Source: Congeria kusceri (taxonomy: Eukaryota > Mollusca > Bivalvia > Myida > Dreissenidae). From it: DNA of 64,000 bases. The translations under genes were made by a program, and so were the position numbers. Under the pieces are notes generated by a model. It was not told where the DNA came from. It saw nothing but the letters and a program-made list of their open reading frames with translations, and did not search any database. Positions 25,301 through 35,822 of this stretch are shown in pieces (position 1 is the stretch's first letter; each line of letters opens with the position of its first letter). The DNA is taken from positions 41,611,926 through 41,675,925 of the forward strand of contig CM051036.1 of the NCBI GenBank assembly GCA_027627225.1, in the 5' to 3' direction.

Positions 25301-28300
25301 TAAAACTGAGAAACGCATACCTAGGACAATCAATACATGTGAAAAGCAAAGTTGGTAAAACATGGTTGCCTGCGAATATTGTTCCCACACACAATGACAG
25401 ATAATGTAACAGTCAAACACCCGATGGAGCTATATAACACATAATTCGCCAGTTACTCATGAAGGCAAACAACAGAATTTTACAGTAAATTTTTGGTAAA
25501 TTTGTGTGAATATTATTCCGTGATTGTTTTTCGGCATAGCTGTTTAACCCAACTTTTGACCTTCCTGAATATCCAATCAAATGTTGTGAAAACTTCCTGC
25601 CAGTAGTCCAAAATGAATAAATCCTAACATTCCATCGGGTAATTTACGATAAATTCCCTCTACACTAGTCATAAATGAGTAGGTGCAACATCTCAACAAT
25701 AAGCAGACTAATTTGTAACAGGTTTGGAATACTTATAGCAAATTAAATAAGGGAATAACATTTCGCGCAAAATGAGAGCTTTCGTATGTGCACAACGTTA
25801 TTAAGATGATTTGACATGACAATTTACACGTAAACAAGCAATAAATTTGATGTTTTGCAACGATGTAAATGGAAACACTTTCTACATTTGCGTGTTTTCT
25901 TTTATATTCGTACACAATAGACACAGCGATTATATAAATATCAATTGTATCTAAGACACAATGACCACGTTCAAATTTATCATCATCATCATCGTCATCA
26001 TCGTCGTCATCATCGTCATAATCATCATCATCATCATCTTTTTCAATCAAGATATTGTAGTTTTATGTGCTATATACATGTTACATGAATGTTGCTGCAT
26101 AAAACATATGTAAACTATGGTTACAGTTATATCGTAGAAATTATATATTTATTTTATCGTCATCTTACAAAATATCAGCGCAGCAAACAATTAGTTTAGA
26201 CTTTCTTAATTTGATCTTTGTTGAAGAACACATTATTTGTTCTACATACGGTGCACATGTCGGTTCCCAATTTAAGTGGGAGCCCGTCGATCATTGGTAT
26301 TATACTGTGTTTTCTTAAGGTGTTAACTAACGAGTCAAAGTAGCAAACTGTCATAACAGGTTCTATCCACAAATAGTGTCGTTCAAATATATGTTCGGTT
26401 TAATACTGCCACCCAAGCTATATTTTTATTTTCGGCCATTAAATTTCATGCGTGAAGTGAATGTTAAACGCAAGTTTTATAACGCACGAACTATCACACA
26501 CTAAAATTATATTACAGTTTTGCCTCGTTTGCTCTGTGTCAAAGGAAAAGAATCTATTGACCAACAAGATAATTATTACATACAATGTGTGTAATTGTCA
26601 GTCTGAGTCAAAGAACATTTTTTCAAATTTAGTAAAATTAGCACTTGTGAATTACGTTACTAGTCGCCTTCGCGATCTATTCTAAAGTGCGCGCTGTAAA
26701 GAAACATGTAATATATTAGTGTTCTCTCTAAGTTTGAGCTTAGTTCATGTGCACATGTTGCCTTGGAAATATGTATATGTTATTCTATAATTGTGTTTGT
26801 AATTGAGTCTTTATTATAGATTTAAATTATTGCTGTTATTATAGTCCTATATCCATGTAGATTCATAATATTGTTTCGGGTATGCAGCCACCCCCAAACC
26901 CCACCCACCTATATGACTTTTTGAATATAATTGCGAAATTGGTGTATTTTGAACATTCTAATATGCTTTATTAAGCTCTTAAATCAAATTTTTTAAGGAA
27001 AACATATCGTCTTTAAAAACTTTTCTCTGAACAATTTACTCTGTAATAGAGCCGAAACATCAAACAAATACAAGCCACGCAATTATTAAAAGTCTAAATT
27101 TCTGTCCTTCTAGTCAGTGAACTGTGCAATTACACATTCAATATTAATATCCATATATTAATGATGATACATGTATATGTCTGTAGGCAGCAGTGTAAAA
27201 TTACTAAAATTATTATTTTCAAGGGTGTATCTAAGGCAAAATCGAATGTTCGCCCATATTGAAAAACACGTAAAATAATGCATCCGGAACGAAGACATAA
27301 TAAAATTTGCATCAGATAAATTATAATTAGCACCTAGTGGTAGTTTTTTTTACATGTTATTGAGCAATAAATCTGCTGGTCTGAAACGATAATTACATAT
27401 CATTCCTTTTAAATTGCCGGTTTTAATTTTAATGCAAATGTATGTAACTTTATATTTACTGATTACGCAGAATTTTCCGTTTGGCTGATTTTCTTTTGAA
27501 TTTTTTGTTTTCATTTTATTACAAATGGTTAGGCGAGAGTTTTTAGCTCACCTGAGCACGAAGTGCTCGGTAAGCTATTGGTATTCGGGACCTCTCCTGC
27601 GTCGTCCGTCGTCCGTCGTCCGTGTGCCGTCAAGAATTTGTTTCGTTCTCACGCTGGATAGTTCACTTTTTATCCAATCTTAACCAAATTTGCACAGGAT
27701 ACGTTTTTAAAAGAACGTTGCTTCATACGCGACGTCGTCTTCTTTGATCTTTTCTTGCGGCATCTCTTATGTAGTTCAGACTCATGGCCTTGGGAAACTA
27801 TTTTTTTAAAAGCTATCCAGCAAGCCTGCGACAGTTTCTGGTTCTTTCCAGTGTGATTCTCGTCTACAAACAGACTATCTCCGACATTTAACATAAATTT
27901 AACTAACCGTTAAAAAATGACCCCATAACTGATAAAAATTTAACGACTGATCAGTTTTCAAAGACATTTTGATCAAAATGTCATGTTGAAATGTTGGCTG
28001 GGTCATTTCTCAACGTTGAAAAAGGACCCATGGGTCAATTTCAACGGGGTCAATATTTAATGTTACACCTGCATTGGGTGAGCTTAAACACAGCGCTGAC
28101 TTCTGTATGGCCACACGTATATAGTCATTAAAATCTCGTCTTGTGTATTATTATTCGTGTTGTTTATTATCCAACGACAAGCTACAAAACAAGGTATTAT
28201 TTTTTATTCCTTCTATTAAAGTTTGGCAGAATATTTGTCAAGGCTGGTGTACATAAACATGAAATTAACATTACCATAGTACGTTATCAAAAAGCAATGA

Positions 28301-31300
28301 TTTGAATAACTCATTCAATAATTCACCTCCCCCGACACTATTAGGACGTGTGCTAATAGAATAATGCCGGTCTTCAACAGACCAAATAACTATATAGCAG
28401 GAGTTTATATAAGCAAATTGCAATAAATAACATTGATTAAACTGTTCAATAATACGAATATCTATATCATAATTATATGAAGTGACAAAATAAGATATAA
28501 TTCAATAAAATTTATGAATTATAAAGATAAAACATTATGCAAATGTGGCAAGCCGCCCAGGAAAAACCAGATAAACCATATTATATGTGCATGTAACATG
28601 TACAAAAAAAGTCTGGAAACGTAGTATCATTTTGGCAGCCTAAATGGCTAATGTCTAAGAACCACCGGATGTTAGGCCTCATCCTGCAGAAGTTTCAATT
28701 TACAACTGTGATTAAAAATATAGATATATAATCTTACTAATTCTCCAAAAGCAAGATATGCTGAATGTGCCATTTTAGGCGATGCATCTAGAAATAATGG
28801 TATAACAATTTTAACAATCAACCATCATTATTTTTTACTAATAAAGAACTCTTATCTCATGTACACCACACAAAAGCTATGCTGCTTTAAGTACATGTAG
28901 TAAATATACAGGCTAATAAGTCTTTCCAAGTCAATGAATAACAGTTCCTAGAAAATCACTTATGGTCCCAACTTTGTCATGGACGACCACCGTTGACTGT
29001 GCGATTCTGTGCAATATCGTATGGAAGCAGCCTTGACGAAACAGCGTTTTCCCAGCCCAGTGTGCAATTCACTGAAACTATATAAAACACTGGCGAGTAT
29101 CCAAGTACATACAATATTGAGGAGAGTGGGAGGGTTTACAGTTTACAGTAACAAAACCAATGTGATTTACACGTTGTCGTGTTCCAAAGCGAAAGGCTGG
29201 TTATAGCAAGAAGTCCGAATATATAGCGCCCGCTTGCGGGTAGATTTGTCTAGACACAATACAAACAGTGACAGGCAAGAAGATGACACACTTGCATACA
29301 AGGGGAAACCGTGTACGTGTCTAAGTATAAATATTCGCTTGCGTTGGATAAGGTATAGTTCATTCTTTAGCGAATGAACATTGATTTCCCCTCTGATAGC
29401 AATTTGCTAAATAGTAAAGTCCTTTATTATTACTTTTTTGTTTTCTCGGTGGCTTTACAGAGCCTGCGATATGTTGCAGTGGAGTCCTTCATTATTATTG
29501 TGTTGTTTTATCGGTGGCTTTAAAGAGCCTGCGATATGTTGCAGTGGAGTCCTTCATTATTATTGTGTTGTTTTCTCGGTGGCTTTACAGAGCCTGCGAT
29601 ATGTTGCAGTGGAGTCTTTCATTATTATTGTGTTGTTTTCTCGGTGGCTTTACAGAGCCTGCGATATGTTGCAGTGGAGTCCTTCATTATTATTGTGTTG
29701 TTTTCTCGGTGGCTTTACAGAGCCTGCGATATGTTGCAGTGGAGTCCATCATTATTATTGTGTTGTTTTCTCGGTGGCTTTACAGAGCCTGCTATATGTT
29801 GCAGTGGAGTCCTTCATTATTATTGTGTTGTTTTCTCGGTGGCTTTACAGAGCCTGCGATATGTTGCAGTGGAGTCCATCATTATTATTGTGTTGTTTTC
29901 TCGGTGGCTTTACAGAGCCTGCGATATGTTGCAGTGGAGTCCTTCATTAGTATTTTGTTGTTTTCTCGGTTGCTGTAGCGAGCGTGCGATATGTTGCAGT
30001 GGAGTCTTTCATTATTATTTTGTTTTTTTTCTCGGCGCTTGTATAAGTGTGAAATGTGTTGCAGTGGAGTCCTTCAGTGTTACTTTGTTGTTTTCTTGGT
30101 GTTTGTAGAGAGTTAGCGATGTGTTGCAGTGGTGTCTTTCATTATTATTTTGATGTTTTCTCGGTGGCTTTACAGAGCCTGCGATATGTTGCAGTGGAGT
30201 CCTTCATTATTATTGTGTTGTTTTCTCGGTGGCTTTACAGAGCCTGCGATCTGTTGCAGTGGAGTCCTTCATTATTATTGTGTTGTTTTCTCGGTGGCTT
30301 TACAGAGCCTGCGATATGTTGCAGTGGAGTCCTTCATTATTATTGTGTTGTTTTCTCGGTGGCTTTACAGAGCCTGCGATATGTTGCAGTGGAGTCCTTC
30401 ATTATTATTGTGTTGTTTTCTCGGTGGCTTTACAGAGCCTGCGATATGTTGCAGTGGAGTCCATCATTATTATTGTGTTGTTTTCTCGGTGGCTTTACAG
30501 AGCCTGCGATATGTTGCAGTGCAGTCCTTCATTATTATTGTCTCGTTTTCTTGGTGGCTGTACTGAGCCTGCGATATATTTCAGTGCAGTCCTTCATTAT
30601 TATTGTCTCGTTTTCTTGGTGGCTGTAGCGAGTGTGCGATATATTTCAGTGCAGTCCTTCATTATTATTGTCTCGTTTTCTTGGTGGCTGTAGCGAGTGG
30701 GCGATGTATTGCAATGGAGTCCTTAATTATTATGTAGTGTTTTCTCGGTTGCTGCAGAGAGTGTGCGATGTGTTGCAGTGGTGTACTTCAGTATTACTTT
30801 GTTGTTTGCTTGGTGGCTGTGTAGAACGTGCGATATATTGCAGTGGAGTCGATCATTATAATTGTGTTGTTTTCTTGGTGGCTGTAGAGAGTGAGCGACG
30901 TGCTGCAGTGGTGTCGTTCATTATTATTGTGTTGTTTTCTTAGTGGCTGTATTATTACTTTGTTGTTTTCTTGTTGCTTGTAGAGAGTGAGCGATGTGCT
31001 GCAGTGGGGCGCCGACAGCGAGAAGTACGTGAACGCCCAAGAAACGCTCGACACGGTCTGGAAGGGACTCGTGGAGTATGCAGACACAAACAAGGTGATC
31101 TGAGATGGTATTCACAAAGTTATCAATAAGCCACAAGCTTGCAATGCATTGCACTCAGCGTTCAGACCACGTTTATTTCCCAACCAGGGACCGTTTTAAA
31201 TGGTACTTGTAACGCCATAAACATACTGGCTTCGGTCAAAACGACAAAACGTCTCAATAAGCCACCTGCTTTGAGGGCATTACACTCAGCATAATGAGTT

Positions 31301-34071
31301 TAACTAAAAAGACTTGTGATCCAGATCCAAAGATGTACATGGAAAATTAATTTCACTTCATGCAACCTTAATGTCATGTTTGAGTGTCGCTGGTTACAGG
31401 ACGCTAAGATCACAGAGGAGGAATGGCTGCGGATGTGGGGCGACTGTCTGGCCGACATTGAAAAGGGCCACTTCCCTGCATGGCAGGAAAAGTACATGGA
31501 CCTCATGTTTGAAGTGAATGATAAATCCGGTATAATAACTCTTGCGTAATAACTTTAGCAGACTATACATCCGATAGTATAGCTCTTGAGTGATAGCTTT
31601 AGAATTACAAATTATGTAGTATAACTCTTTAGTGATCACTTCAAAATGACAAATCTGGTAGTATAACTCTTTAGTGATCACTTCAAAATTACAAATCCGG
31701 TAGTATAACTCTTTAGTGATCACTTCAAAATTACAAATCCGGTAGTATAACTGTTTAGTGACCACTTCAATATTTTGAAAGACAAAGCCGGAAGTTTGAC
31801 TCAGAATGACAAATCATGTAGTATAACATATAAATGATCACTCTGGGAAGACAACTTTGTAGTATTACTCTTGAGTGATAATTGTAGACAGTAAAAGCTG
31901 TTAATAAAAGTAATTGTTGCGACAGCAGTGTTTACCTGAGTGCTTTAAAGTGGCATTTTATTTTGTGAAATCAATATTTTCAGTCAATATATGGACAGCA
32001 TAGCAAAATGAAATAAATATACAGGCATTTAATATACATATTTACCTTAGACGTTATCGATTTTGGATCTACGTGAAAATGTGTTTTGTATTAAAGAGAA
32101 ATATTCTTTAATGTTGAGAACTGAAGAAGAAAACATTGCATAGGTGTTGAATAATGTATACGTGATTTTTCTCTTAGAGGTAACATTGTGCTCAATGAAG
32201 TTATGTGGTTTTTCATCTATACTGTCAAATTCAGGTGACGACTTCATTGACTGCTCGGAATATTCCACGTTTCTAACTCAGTTTGGGGTAACTGAGGAGG
32301 AATGCAGCCAGTCATTCGAGCAGATCTCGGGCGTAAGTATACAGTGGGAAAATGTGTTCAAATGTCATGTCGGGTATATAAGTGTACTAGTAGATCTAAG
32401 TACTCAAAAATGCTCAATACCTGTTTACAAACATGTGTGTGCTTGTGTGTGTATTTGTATTAAAGAATTAAATTAATAAATGAGGCGTGTCGTGGGAAAC
32501 CCGGGCTTTATGCATGTGCGCAAAGTGCCGTCCCGGATCAGCCTGTGCAGTCCGCACAGGCTAATCCAGGAAGGCACTTTCCGCCTACTGTGGATTTATG
32601 TTTATGAAGAGAGTTTCTTGAAACGTGCATTAAGCCCGGTTTTCCCACGACAGGCCTAATTTTATAATTTTGGAGTAATATTCAATTTAATTTGTACATT
32701 TTAGTTACGCATGTGTGCGTGTATTTAAAAAACAACAGTCAGTTTGATATTGACTGTGTGTGGTAGAATCTAACGAAACGTCGACTTAAGACAGATATCG
32801 TAATGCATCTGGTGTTTTATGTTGTTTATAATTAATTCGAGAAGCTCACTAATTTTTATACCTTTATGATTATATAATGTGTTCACTATTAATGATTTCA
32901 ACCATATATATTTGTATTTTTATTGTCTAATGTATATTTAAATAAACCAACTGTCACTCTAAAACTACATAAGTAAGCAGATACAATTGATTTGAAATAA
33001 AAGTAAAGCGTACAGCGTCCCTCAGACAGTTGGTTGATTTCCAAATATCTATCGTTTTTGGTGAATAAATGACAGAAGACACCTAGGAAGAACAATTATT
33101 GCACATTTTTGCACAATGATGAAATTGTTTCATGGTATTTATAGTTATATTTTATCACAATCAATATATATTACTACCTAACTCACTTTATAAATGAATA
33201 ACAAATATTTTCGACTGTTTCCCATAAATTATACGTGTTTGTATCCAGGGTGAAACATTGTCGAGTGTTGCCTGATCGGATGAACTGTTTCATGCGCATG
33301 AATATTGCGCACAAATGCTAGTCTTATTACAATGATGATAATAGAACCAAGACGTTCATATTATAACAAATCACGTTAGAAGTGAACAAACGTTGTTCAT
33401 GGTGAATAAGTATTTTTCCGAATGTAATCGCAGGCTACAATATTATAAAAGTTAGTTAGATCTTGGTGAGAAGTTAGGTAATAACATATTTAGTCCATAG
33501 GCGTTTTGGGAACAGTTAAATCTTTGTCATTCGGTGTTAGGAATGATATTTGGAACTGTTGCCCTCGACCTATCGGCCCCGCGCAATCTGTAGATGACAC
33601 ATCGGGCCAACAGTTGTTACTCTTCCCAGAACGCCCATGAAATAACTATATATATATATACTGTTATATGACATACTAGTGAAGGGTATTAACAATTTAG
33701 TACGTGGCGTGTCGGGGGATAACCGGGCTTAATGTATGAGAATAAAGTGTCGTTTCCGCGTTTATGGTATTTTCGGTTTCGATGTAGTCTCTTCTAAACA
33801 TAAATCCACTATAGGCAGAAAGTGTCATCCCGGATTAGAATGGACTACATTTTACGACCATGCATTAAGCCCGATTTTTCCACGACACGTCACTAACCTT
33901 TTTAGGGCGAGAACATCACCCGGGAGCAGTTCGAGAGTCTGTGGAGAGGCTATCTAACGTCCAACGACCCATCGTCTGCTGCAAACTTCCTGCTGGGAGG
34001 CGCCATCTAGACACTGGCTTCCAACTAGGGACACATATATATCTATGGGACCAGTTTGAATGTTAAATAAA
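22314..34071 (+). CDS. EF-hand protein, sarcoplasmic calcium-binding protein/calexcitin type (6 coding exons)
   Basis: Coding exons 22328-22388, 23105-23157, 31005-31094, 31400-31529, 32235-32332 and 33906-34010 join without a break into 178 residues plus stop. Loop 1 (residues 21-32) starts DSNNDGVI and ends in Asp; loop 2 (65-76) is DTNKDAKITEEE, split by an intron between residues 68 and 69; loop 3 (109-120) is DKSGDDFIDCSE. All three keep acidic residues at positions 1, 5 and 12, although loops 2 and 3 lack Gly at position 6. The fourth hand (around residues 144-153) has lost its ligands (SGGENITREQF). Three working hands, this length and the ending ANFLLGGAI fit invertebrate sarcoplasmic calcium-binding proteins or calexcitins, which buffer or sense calcium in the cytosol of muscle and nerve. 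The 5' UTR is spliced (acceptor 22311-22313). Two introns carry junction-derived minisatellites. A poly(A) signal lies at 34066-34071. Confidence 0.9.
23105..23157 (+). CDS. Calcium-binding protein exon 2 (EF-hand 1)
   Basis: Acceptor tatttcag, donor ag/gtacat. Its 53 nt encode the calcium loop DSNNDGVIEKQD and the following helix start. Confidence 0.9.
23227..23345. mobile_element. Palindromic MITE copy 1 (short, diverged)
   Basis: Starts aggcgtgtcgtgggaaaacc, carries taaagtgtcgtcccggatca and the mirrored cttatccgggacgact, and ends tgcagtaggcccgg. It lies 70 bp into the intron after exon 2. It belongs to the foldback family best preserved at 63072-63210. Confidence 0.85.
23776..24084 (-). 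mobile_element. tRNA-derived SINE, minus strand
   Basis: Read on the minus strand, a tRNA-like head contains an anticodon arm ctggactgtcagtccgg (loop ctgtcag, GUC, Asp-like) and a B box gagttcgaacctc. A body follows with tttctacggtcattttccca and ctacctctgattcaagtag, and the end is an aaacaaac-type tail. It matches the plus-strand copy at 34613-34921 along its length. Confidence 0.85.
25977..26045. repeat. (atc/gtc)n microsatellite
   Basis: About 20 trinucleotide units of atc, gtc and one ata. Its minus-strand translation is an Asp run, which explains the open frame there. Confidence 0.9.
27540..27710 (+). repeat. Fragment of a dispersed mollusc-type repeat
   Basis: Begins tttagctcacctgagcacga, then agtgctcggtaagctatt, then a run of cgtccgt/cgtcgtc units. 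Repeats with this start are common in bivalve genomes (from memory). It lies within the candidate TIR transposon. Confidence 0.6.
28081..29412. other. Intron sequence, nothing recognised
   Basis: This part of the large intron between exons 2 and 3 shows no exon-like open frame with motifs and no repeat I could name. Confidence 0.35.
29413..31007 (+). repeat. 65-bp minisatellite, about 24 units, carrying the exon 3 splice acceptor
   Basis: The unit contains ttttctcggtggctttacag, then agcctgcgatatgttgcag, then tggagtccttcattattatt. Units step by exactly 65 bp in the homogeneous parts (ggcttta... at 29451, 29516, 29581, 29646, 29711, 29776, 29841 and 29906), with more divergent units near 29971-30130 and 30530-31000. 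The last unit (gtagagagtgagcgatgtgctgcag) ends at the real 3' splice site of exon 3, so the array repeats the polypyrimidine tract and the AG. Because 65 is not a multiple of 3 and the unit lacks stops, long open frames appear in several frames; they are not genes. Confidence 0.95.
31005..31094 (+). CDS. Calcium-binding protein exon 3
   Basis: Follows the tgctgcag acceptor at the end of the minisatellite and ends at aacaag/gtgatc. Its 30 codons end within EF-hand loop 2 (DTNK). Confidence 0.9.
31095..31399 (+). other. Intron 3-4
   Basis: Contains two diverged direct copies of a block with aataagccac...cattacactcagc (about 31121-31160 and 31256-31292). Nothing else was seen. Confidence 0.5.
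31400..31529 (+). CDS. Calcium-binding protein exon 4
   Basis: Acceptor ggttacag, donor ccg/gtataa. It encodes the rest of loop 2 (DAKITEEE), a Trp-rich linker helix region and the start of loop 3 (NDKS). Confidence 0.92.
31516..31890 (+). repeat. 42-bp minisatellite, about 8 units, carrying the exon 4 splice donor
   Basis: The first unit is the real exon-intron junction (gaatgataaatccg/gtataataactctt). It is followed by units such as aattacaaatccg/gtagtata and actctttagtgatcacttca. The ataactct-type segments start at 31535, 31579, 31621, 31663, 31705 and 31747, a 42-bp step after the first. The outer units are more diverged. Each central unit repeats about 13 nt of exon end and a donor-like GT. 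Confidence 0.9.
32235..32332 (+). CDS. Calcium-binding protein exon 5 (EF-hand 3)
   Basis: Acceptor aaattcag, donor ggc/gtaagt. It completes loop 3 (GDDFIDCSE) and encodes the following helix. Confidence 0.92.
32483..32659. mobile_element. Palindromic MITE copy 2
   Basis: Contains aggcgtgtcgtgggaaaccc, the central palindrome cagcctgtgcagtccgcaca, a tttatgtttatgaagagag spacer and the mirrored end cccggttttcccacgacagg. It is located in the intron before exon 6. Confidence 0.9.
33704..33893. mobile_element. Palindromic MITE copy 3, 12 bp from the exon 6 acceptor
   Basis: Runs from gtggcgtgtcgggggataac to tttttccacgacacgtcac. It ends 12 bp before exon 6, so the sequence upstream of the acceptor, where the branch point should lie, is MITE-derived. 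An open frame through it is spurious. Confidence 0.85.
33906..34010 (+). CDS. Calcium-binding protein last coding exon
   Basis: Acceptor cctttttag, then 34 codons (GENITREQFESLWRG ... ANFLLGGAI) and stop TAG at 34008-34010. Confidence 0.9.
   Translation, partial: GENITREQFESLWRGYLTSNDPSSAANFLLGGAI
34066..34071 (+). terminator. Poly(A) signal aataaa
   Basis: Canonical aataaa 56 bp after the stop codon of the calcium-binding protein. Confidence 0.65.
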
Positions 34072-34612
34072 CATGAATGTTTAAGATTATTAATTTTATA
34101 TTATCTTAGTAGTGTAGAGCTAAGGGTGTTGTGCATTTTACCCCATGTTAGCACTCTAAAAGGGATAAAACATAGTTTATAGAACATGTTTTTGCTCAAC
34201 TGTCTTATCTATCTACGATCATTTTTGTTTTTGAGTACATACACATCGAAAAGTGCATGTCGAAGAAAATGAACACATTTGTTTACGAGATGGGTTGGCT
34301 CAAGCTTTGTTTTGGCTGATATCGAACGTTCACTGGCATCATCTGTTCTAAAATGAAGATTCAACATCGTGGAGTTTCGCATGTACGCATTTGTATTGCG
34401 CCAGTGTAATAACACACAACTTTGAATAATTTAATAAAGTGTATCGTTCCTTTTAACGAATTGTTGTTTGTTTGCCTTGTTTGAAAATTAAAACAAAACA
34501 AAGACATTTTTATGAACGTTAATGGCCGCAATATACAACGATGCATTTTGTTGGAGCATTATTGTTTCATTTGCGGTTGGTGTTTTAATACTCGACTGTT
34601 TTCGGGGTAACC
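34072..34612. other. Intergenic after the EF-hand gene
   Basis: Nothing recognised; two short minus-strand open frames lack motifs. Confidence 0.35.
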
Positions 34613-34921
34613 GGGCCCAGCTAGCTCAGTTGGTAGAGCGCTGGAATGTCAATCCGGGATTCGTGAGTTCACTCCCCAGCCCGACCACATAACTTGTGAG
34701 TGGATTGGTTATGAAATTATTTCTACGGCCTTTCTCCCCCTACCTCTGATTCAAGTAGAGCAGTGGTCATTTACGGTTAATAGCATAAGTATGTTCACTT
34801 AGTACTGGTAAACCGCTTAGATCGGCTAAGCTCGCAGGAAAAGTGTGAGTAGGTTAACTAACCACCGTGATATAACTGAAATACTGTTAAAAACGGCGAA
34901 AAATCCAAACAAACAAACAAA
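34613..34921 (+). mobile_element. tRNA-derived SINE, plus strand
   Basis: Head: gggcccagctagctcagttg (A box region), an anticodon arm with gtc in the loop, and the B-box position gtgagttcactcc, which has lost the canonical gttcga. Body: tttctacggcctttctcccc, ctacctctgattcaagtag, ccgcttagatcggctaagct. Tail: (aaac)n. It matches the minus-strand copy at 23776-24084. Confidence 0.88.
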
Positions 34922-35065
34922 GTTTTCAGGGTAAATGTCTAACCCATCTTTGGCCCTGCCTCCCTCCATAACGCCTTCTCAGTATCCAATCCAACGTAGT
35001 ACAATACCAAACGAGAAGCCCCGATTGAATAAATACTAGCAGTGCATCGACTAAGCGCACATAAC

Positions 35066-35822
35066 TGGGCCGGTATTCACAAAGCTCCTAAGGGAAATCT
35101 TAAGTTGTACTTTAGTGGAAATTTCATCCAATTTTATGTGTGAAATCCGATCGGATCTGTTTACAAAAGGGTAAACTATGACACATCTAAGCAATATTAA
35201 CTAGTTTGAACATGTTTAAAGGGACTTGTTAACAGATTTTCGCATTTTTTACATATGCCATTACATGTATTAACTTGACAGATTTAATCATTGGAACTAA
35301 AACTCAAGTATGAATAACAAGAAAAGTATTTAGAAAAAAATAAAAATAAAAATTGGTCCCACCGCGATTCGAACCCAGGACGTGCGTATTAAGAGGCTAT
35401 CGCCTTAACCACTCGTCCATTCCGACTTCTGTACTACACCCTGAATTGTTTTCTTTGTGTAAGTGTTCCACGTGATGTCAACAGTTTCAACGAAAACAAC
35501 AGAAACACTCAAAATTATTTCCGTCGTTTAGCGTTACAAACGCTTTATAATTTTATCAATTTCAACTGATGATTACTCATAAACGAAACGGTTTTTAAAG
35601 TATGTTTCTTGGTCCGTAGTGTTATTTTGCTCCCTTGTATACATTGCTCTTTTATTTTTGGAATCGGTAACAAAAAGTTGAAAACTGTCAATTCGTCAAT
35701 CTGTGAACAGTTCCCTTTAAGTACAATGACCTATACATGAAACTGCTAAAGACTTACGGAATTTTACAAATTTAAGAAATTTACTTAAGTTTTCCCTAAG
35801 GAGCTTAATGAATACGGGCCCA
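35066..35822. mobile_element. TIR element (outer), interrupted by another TIR element
   Basis: The left end ctgggccggtattcacaaag, then ctcctaagggaaa, is mirrored by tttccctaaggag and cttaatgaatacgggcccag. Most of its interior is a second element at 35215-35720 with its own inverted ends, so this is a nest of two insertions. Confidence 0.7.
35215..35720 (-). mobile_element. TIR element with internal tRNA-like unit (family 1, copy 2)
   Basis: Ends tttaaagggacttgttaaca and ctgtgaacagttccctttaa are inverted repeats. On the minus strand at about 35425-35354 sits a tRNA-like unit: gacgagtggttaaggcgat (A box, Ser/Leu-like), then ctgggttcgaatcgcggtg (B box), followed by a T-rich terminator-like run. 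The flanks match the element at 4601-5110, but the tRNA-like core differs. Diverged AT blocks fill the rest. Confidence 0.78.

Larger units (their letters stand above)
24392..28073. mobile_element. Candidate 3.7-kb TIR DNA transposon remnant in the intron
   Basis: The left end (tgcctgtgtaacacgaaat, then ttgaccccgttgaaaattg) and the reverse complement of the right end (tgcaggtgtaacattaaat, then attgaccccgttgaaattg) match over about 90 bp. Both arms repeat gaccc and caacgttga motifs, as in subterminal transposase-binding sites. TTGG flanks both ends (24388-24391 and 28074-28077), a possible 4-bp target duplication. No transposase was recognised inside. An open frame on the minus strand at 27670-27894 is of unknown nature. 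The interior holds other repeats. Confidence 0.5.

Noticed and set aside
25733..26050. Asp-rich minus-strand open frame
   Set aside because: It comes from the (atc/gtc)n microsatellite.
27670..27894. Minus-strand open frame with basic C-terminal part
   Set aside because: No family recognised; it lies inside a candidate transposon and could be a remnant, but the evidence is too thin for a feature.
29438..30943. Several long plus-strand open frames of 100-190 codons
   Set aside because: They are translations of the 65-bp minisatellite in different frames; the unit has no stop codon and its length is not a multiple of three. The protein would be an endless repeat of one segment.
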